NCBI GenBank assembly: GCA_026770585.1 | Contig: MU646374.1 | Span: forward strand, 175,071 to 191,286 | DNA: 16,216 nt | Direction: 5' to 3' | Source: Baffinella frigidus | Lineage: Eukaryota; Cryptophyceae; Cryptomonadales; Baffinellaceae | Part shown: positions 13,739-16,216 of the stretch, piece after piece | Layout of the letters: each line of letters starts with the position of its first letter | Numbering within the stretch: the stretch's first letter is position 1 | Notes under the pieces: model-generated | Databases searched by the model: none | The model's input: only the letters and a program-made list of their open reading frames with translations | What the model was told of the DNA's origin: nothing | Program-made: the position numbers and the translations under genes

Positions 13739-13930
13739 TCGGAGAGGATGAGTTATCCCAAAGGGCCCGTAGTGCTCCAAACACCGGTACCCTAAGCCGT
13801 AGCCGCTGCCGGAAGTCCCTAGCTGCGGGGCACTAGGCACAGGGGTCTTTCCCCCCTGCAGGGCCTGCACCTTGGCGATGTTTCTGCAGAACAAGTTAGG
13901 AACGCGCTCACACACACCTACTCTCCTTTA
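13739..13930. other. Stretch without recognisable features
   Basis: GC-rich, unique-looking sequence between repeat arrays. A short minus-strand open frame exists but has no support beyond being open. Confidence 0.4.
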
Positions 13931-14012
13931 GGTCCTTTAGGTTCTTCGACCTCCCAACATAGGCGGACACCGGAACTTGTTTTGTAGAAAGGCTATGCTT
14001 CCTTTCGGTCCT
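13931..14012 (+). repeat. Family B repeat, 5' part
   Basis: GGTCCTTTAGGTTCTTCGAC, then ATAGGCGGACACCGGAAC and CTATGCTTCCTTTCGG. It runs straight into a family C copy at the shared GGTCCTTTAGGTT heading. Confidence 0.8.
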
Positions 14013-14240
14013 TTAGGTTGTAAATGCTCCCAACATAGCCCAACGACACGCCCTTCCGTAGAAAGGACCGCAGAGAAAGCATTTTTGCTTTCGGATCGCG
14101 TTTAGTTCTCCAGTGCCGAGGCTCGTGTAGAGGGGATACAGGGCGGCTCTCTTGGGGTGTTTGATTGCTTCCAAGTAGGATCGCGCCCACCCACGCACCG
14201 AACTCAAGTCAGCCTTTATGAGGCTCATGGTATCGACCAT
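14005..14240 (+). repeat. Family C repeat, full-length copy
   Basis: TTTAGGTTGTAAATGCTCCC, CCCAACGACACGCCCTTCCG, CATTTTTGCTTTCGGATCGC, then GAGGCTCGTG(N)AGAGGGGATA and CCTTTATGAGGCTCATGGTA. The minus strand is open for 75 codons, but the frame is not kept in the copy at 14860-15015, so I treat it as repeat, not gene. Confidence 0.8.
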
Positions 14241-14702
14241 TTAGGTCCTTTAGGTTCTTCGAGCTCCCAACATAGGCGGACACCGGAACTTATCCTGCAG
14301 AAAGGCCATGCTTCCTTTCGGATCACATCAGGCCCCCCGATGCAAAAGGATCGCGGTCAAAAACCGGCTGAAGGGTATCCTTATCCCCGGTGCAGATCGT
14401 TTAGGTCCTTAAGGTTCTTCCAGCTCCCAACATAGGCGAACACCGGAACTCATCCTGCAGGAAGGCCATACTTCCTTTCGGATCACATCAGGCCCCCGGT
14501 GCAAAAGGATCGCGGCAAAAACCGGCTAAAGGTTATCCTCATCCTTTAGGTTCTTTAGGTTCTTTTAACTTCCACCATAGGCGGACACCGGAACGTATCC
14601 TGCAGAAAGGCCATGCTTCCTTTCGGATCACATCAGGCCCTCCGGTGCAGAAGGATCGCGACAGAAACCGGCTAAAGGGTATGTTCATCGGGCGTGTGAA
14701 GG
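14241..14702 (+). repeat. Family B tandem array, three units
   Basis: Units start at 14241, 14401 and about 14546 (spacing 160 and 145 bp). Each runs from TTAGGT(C/T)CTTNAGGTTCTT through ATAGGCGGACACCGGAAC, CTTCCTTTCGGATCACATCA and AACCGGCT(A/G)AAGG to ATCCTTATC or similar. Small indels separate the units. Confidence 0.9.
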
Positions 14703-14859
14703 TCCCAAAGAGGAACGTGCTCTCTCACACACACTCAGGATAAAGCACATTGGCTGAAGGCCCACATGGTATCCCATCGTTAGGCTCACAGAAGCTTCAA
14801 CCACGGATACCTCAGATGTCAAACCAAGCGAATGTGGAGGTTTCCCCCAAAGTACGGAA

Positions 14860-15015
14860 TCATTTTTGCTTTCGGATCGCATTGAGCTCTCCAGTTCAGA
14901 GGCTCGTGAAGAGGGGATATAGGGTGGTTCTCTTGGGGTGTTTGAGTTGATCCAGAGGACCGCGCTGGCCCACACACCGAACCCAAGTAAGCCTTTATGA
15001 GGCTCATGGTATCCC
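14860..15015 (+). repeat. Family C repeat, 3' part
   Basis: CATTTTTGCTTTCGGATCGC through GAGGCTCGTGAAGAGGGGAT to CCTTTATGAGGCTCATGGTA. The TATGAGGCTCATGGTATCCC tail is partly duplicated right after it. Confidence 0.8.
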
Positions 15016-15049
15016 ATGAGGCTCATAAGGTGTCATCAAGCCCCTCTCG

Positions 15050-15189
15050 AGGTCCTTGCGGTCCCTGAGGTTCTTCGAGCTCCCAACATAGGCGGACACC
15101 GAAACTTGTTCTGTACAAAGGCCATGCTTCCTTTCGGATCACATCAAGCCCCCCCCTGTACAGAGGATCGCGGCAGAACCGGCTAAAGT
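15050..15189 (+). repeat. Family B repeat, copy
   Basis: GAGGTCCTTGCGGTCCCTGAGGTTCTT, ATAGGCGGACACCGAAACTT, CTTTCGGATCACATCAAGCC and GCAGAACCGGCTAAAG. The following AATGGTTTC begins a foldback. Confidence 0.8.
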
Positions 15190-15248
15190 AATGGTTTCTT
15201 CCCGAGTTGGGAGCGGTTCTACAGCTTCCAACTCGGGAAGAAACCATT
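15190..15248. repeat. Hairpin with perfect 21-bp arms
   Basis: AATGGTTTCTTCCCGAGTTG(G) at 15190-15210 is the reverse complement of 15228-15248. It ends the CTRCRPKLG fragment and corresponds in position, but not in stem sequence, to the hairpin at 11360-11402. Confidence 0.9.
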
Positions 15249-15410
15249 TCTTTCCGATTGACTTTTCAAGTGTTTTTATCTGGCTTTTTGCGCCGCAGGC
15301 TGCCCAATTTCGGGCGACATCTTGTACAATTGCCCGAGAAACTGAAAACCCGCAATCGAAAGTCAATCATTTCGATGAGAGAACGTTCGGCCGCGGTAAA
15401 ATCACTTGTA
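15249..15410 (-). pseudogene. CTRCRPKLGSLRRKK-type fragment, copy 2 (inverted)
   Basis: The minus strand reads TSDFTAAERSLIEMIDFRLR, VFSFSG, then NCTRCRPKLGSLRRKKPDKN and a stop. Collinear with 11160-11340 on the opposite strand. It lacks the GI(N)GI insert after FSG. Origin and function unknown. Confidence 0.45.
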
Positions 15411-15433
15411 AAAGAAGGTATCAGCCCATTGCC

Positions 15434-15506
15434 AACCAGATCTTCACGGTATGTTTTTTCCAAATCACCACTGGTGAGTTTTTAAAAACGGTGATTTGGA
15501 AACGGC
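15434..15506. repeat. Family D segment with CCAAATCACCA foldback
   Basis: AACCAGATCTTCACGGTATG (also near 12963, 13483 and 13608) leads into TTTCCAAATCACCA, which is inverted as GTGATTTGGAAA at the right. Confidence 0.7.
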
Positions 15507-15524
15507 CTTCCTTTAGGTAATCAG

Positions 15525-15720
15525 GCCCTTCAAGTTTTAAATGCTCCCAACATACGCCAACGACACGCCCTTCCGTAGAAAGGACTACAGAAAAAGCATT
15601 TTTGCTTTCGGATCGCGTTTAGCTCTCCAGTGAAGAGGCGCATGAATCCATTCTTTAGGTCCTTTAGGTTCTTTTAACTCCCACTATAGGCGGACACACG
15701 TCCTTTAGGTCCTTTAGGTT
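15525..15720 (+). repeat. Family C then family B fragments
   Basis: CAAGTTTTAAATGCTCCCAA, CGACACGCCCTTCCGTAGAA and TTTGCTTTCGGATCGCGTTT are family C; TTTAGGTCCTTTAGGTTCTT and CTATAGGCGGACAC (15650-15695) are family B. A further TTTAGGTCCTTTAGGTTGTAA starts family C again. Confidence 0.75.
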
Positions 15721-15734
15721 GTAATTCGAGACCC

Positions 15735-15937
15735 CACTCAGGAGAAACAGCCTCCCCCCAGGACTCTACAGTACATGTAGGCCTATGCCTAGGGTCCTGC
15801 GGTGGCAGTCTCTTATGAGCGAGGTACCCCCTGCAAAAGAAAGCGCCTCCTCCTAAGACCCTACGGTAGGCCTATTCCTAGGGTCCTAAGGGAGTCCCTA
15901 GTGGGGGAGCGTTTTTCTTGGGCGAGGTACCCCTGTA
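15735..15937. mobile_element. Two worn family A elements in tandem
   Basis: The first ends TCTTATGAGCGAGGTACCCC near 15830 and has a TAGGCCTATGCCTAGGGTCC core. The second ends TTCTTGGGCGAGGTACCCCTG TA near 15937 and has a CCTACGGTAGGCCTATTCCT core. Left arms are poorly kept. Confidence 0.65.
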
Positions 15938-16216
15938 CCCGTGTACAGCTTCGCTGGAGTTGAATTTCTCTTGCCGGTGCATGCTGGGCACCGATGAGAT
16001 TGTTTTGCTTTACACCGGCCTTTCTCTGGCGCCTCTCCTAACTGTTGCGGTGCATGCCCCCCGATTTCGACTTCTCGTACAAATCAGGTCAGAAACCGAA
16101 AACCTGCTTTGGTGGTGCTTTGGTGCTTTTATTTACACTCACATCGAAGGCCACATCCCACCTCACTCTTGAGGAGTTAGGAGTGATCTACGGGTGAGCT
16201 CCCCGGCCCAACCCAT
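15938..16216 (+). other. Terminal stretch with one weak open frame
   Basis: From 15918 a plus frame stays open to 16172 (LGTDEIVLLYTGLSLAPLLT, then LLVQIRSETENLLWW, ending HIPPHS and stop). It starts inside a family A arm, so the annotated ATG is not credible. Hydrophobic content could be a membrane segment if real. GTGCATGC occurs at 15977 and 16051. No support beyond openness. Confidence 0.25.

Noticed and set aside
13993-15026. Several 60-110-codon open frames on both strands within the family B and C arrays
   Set aside because: The frames are not maintained between repeat copies and follow from the repeats being stop-poor; no start context or splice evidence.
1-16216. tRNA, rRNA, plasmid, phage, retroelement polymerase or transposase genes
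   Set aside because: No cloverleaf, rRNA core or catalytic motif was seen on either strand; the mobile elements present are non-autonomous.

Overview
The window looks like nuclear DNA from a repeat-rich eukaryote, most likely a single-celled alga. I see no bacterial operons, ribosome binding sites, tRNA or rRNA. The evidence for a eukaryote is GT-AG introns that rejoin an open frame, microsatellites, abundant short inverted-repeat elements, and long degenerate tracts of the plant/algal telomere unit TTTAGGG. The 3' region of the main gene repeats TGTAA, the chlorophyte-type polyadenylation signal. Together with TTTAGGG this makes a green alga my best guess, but the sequence alone does not prove it.

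Layout. 1-1400: an (AC)n microsatellite, then copies of a short inverted-repeat element with CCACACAGCGG ends, tandemly duplicated spacers and diverged ~110-bp direct repeats. 1346-2411: decayed minus-strand exon fragments, including four partial copies of one exon with GTGAG-type donors. 2411-2703: a G-strand telomere-like tract. 2706-5708: a mosaic of foldback elements and minus-strand fragments sharing a conserved peptide (EDGNPEGER-like), plus a small KVDEF-type repeat. 5708-6368: a probable minus-strand gene (at least two exons). 6369-6768: an intergenic 5' region. 6769-9984: a probable five-exon plus-strand gene. 9985-10200: its 3' region. 10211-11750: foldback elements, including a nested insertion with a TA target duplication, and a 138-bp tandem duplication. 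11783-12912: a ~1.1-kb C-strand telomere-like tract. 12913-15900: arrays of two repeat families (B, 'GGCGGACACCGGAAC'; C, 'CCCAACGACACGCCC'), inverted pairs and further foldbacks. 15940-16216: a weak open frame.

The plus-strand gene encodes about 403 residues. It has a low-complexity N-terminal part, two basic nuclear-localisation-like clusters and a C-terminal part built from four small exons. I do not recognise its family. All four introns are phase 0, and the first three are made almost wholly of telomere-like repeats that supply a branch-point-like CTAAC and the terminal CCCAG acceptor. Exon-intron junctions of exons 3, 4 and 5 also occur as extra copies inside introns 3 and 4. The gene is a small natural record of introns built from, and invaded by, repeats. 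The minus-strand gene diverges from it across about 400 bp; its product is also unrecognised.

No known defence, mobile-protein or metabolic system is visible. The interest lies in repeat-made introns, modular foldback elements that share one core with different arms, and duplicated exon fragments.
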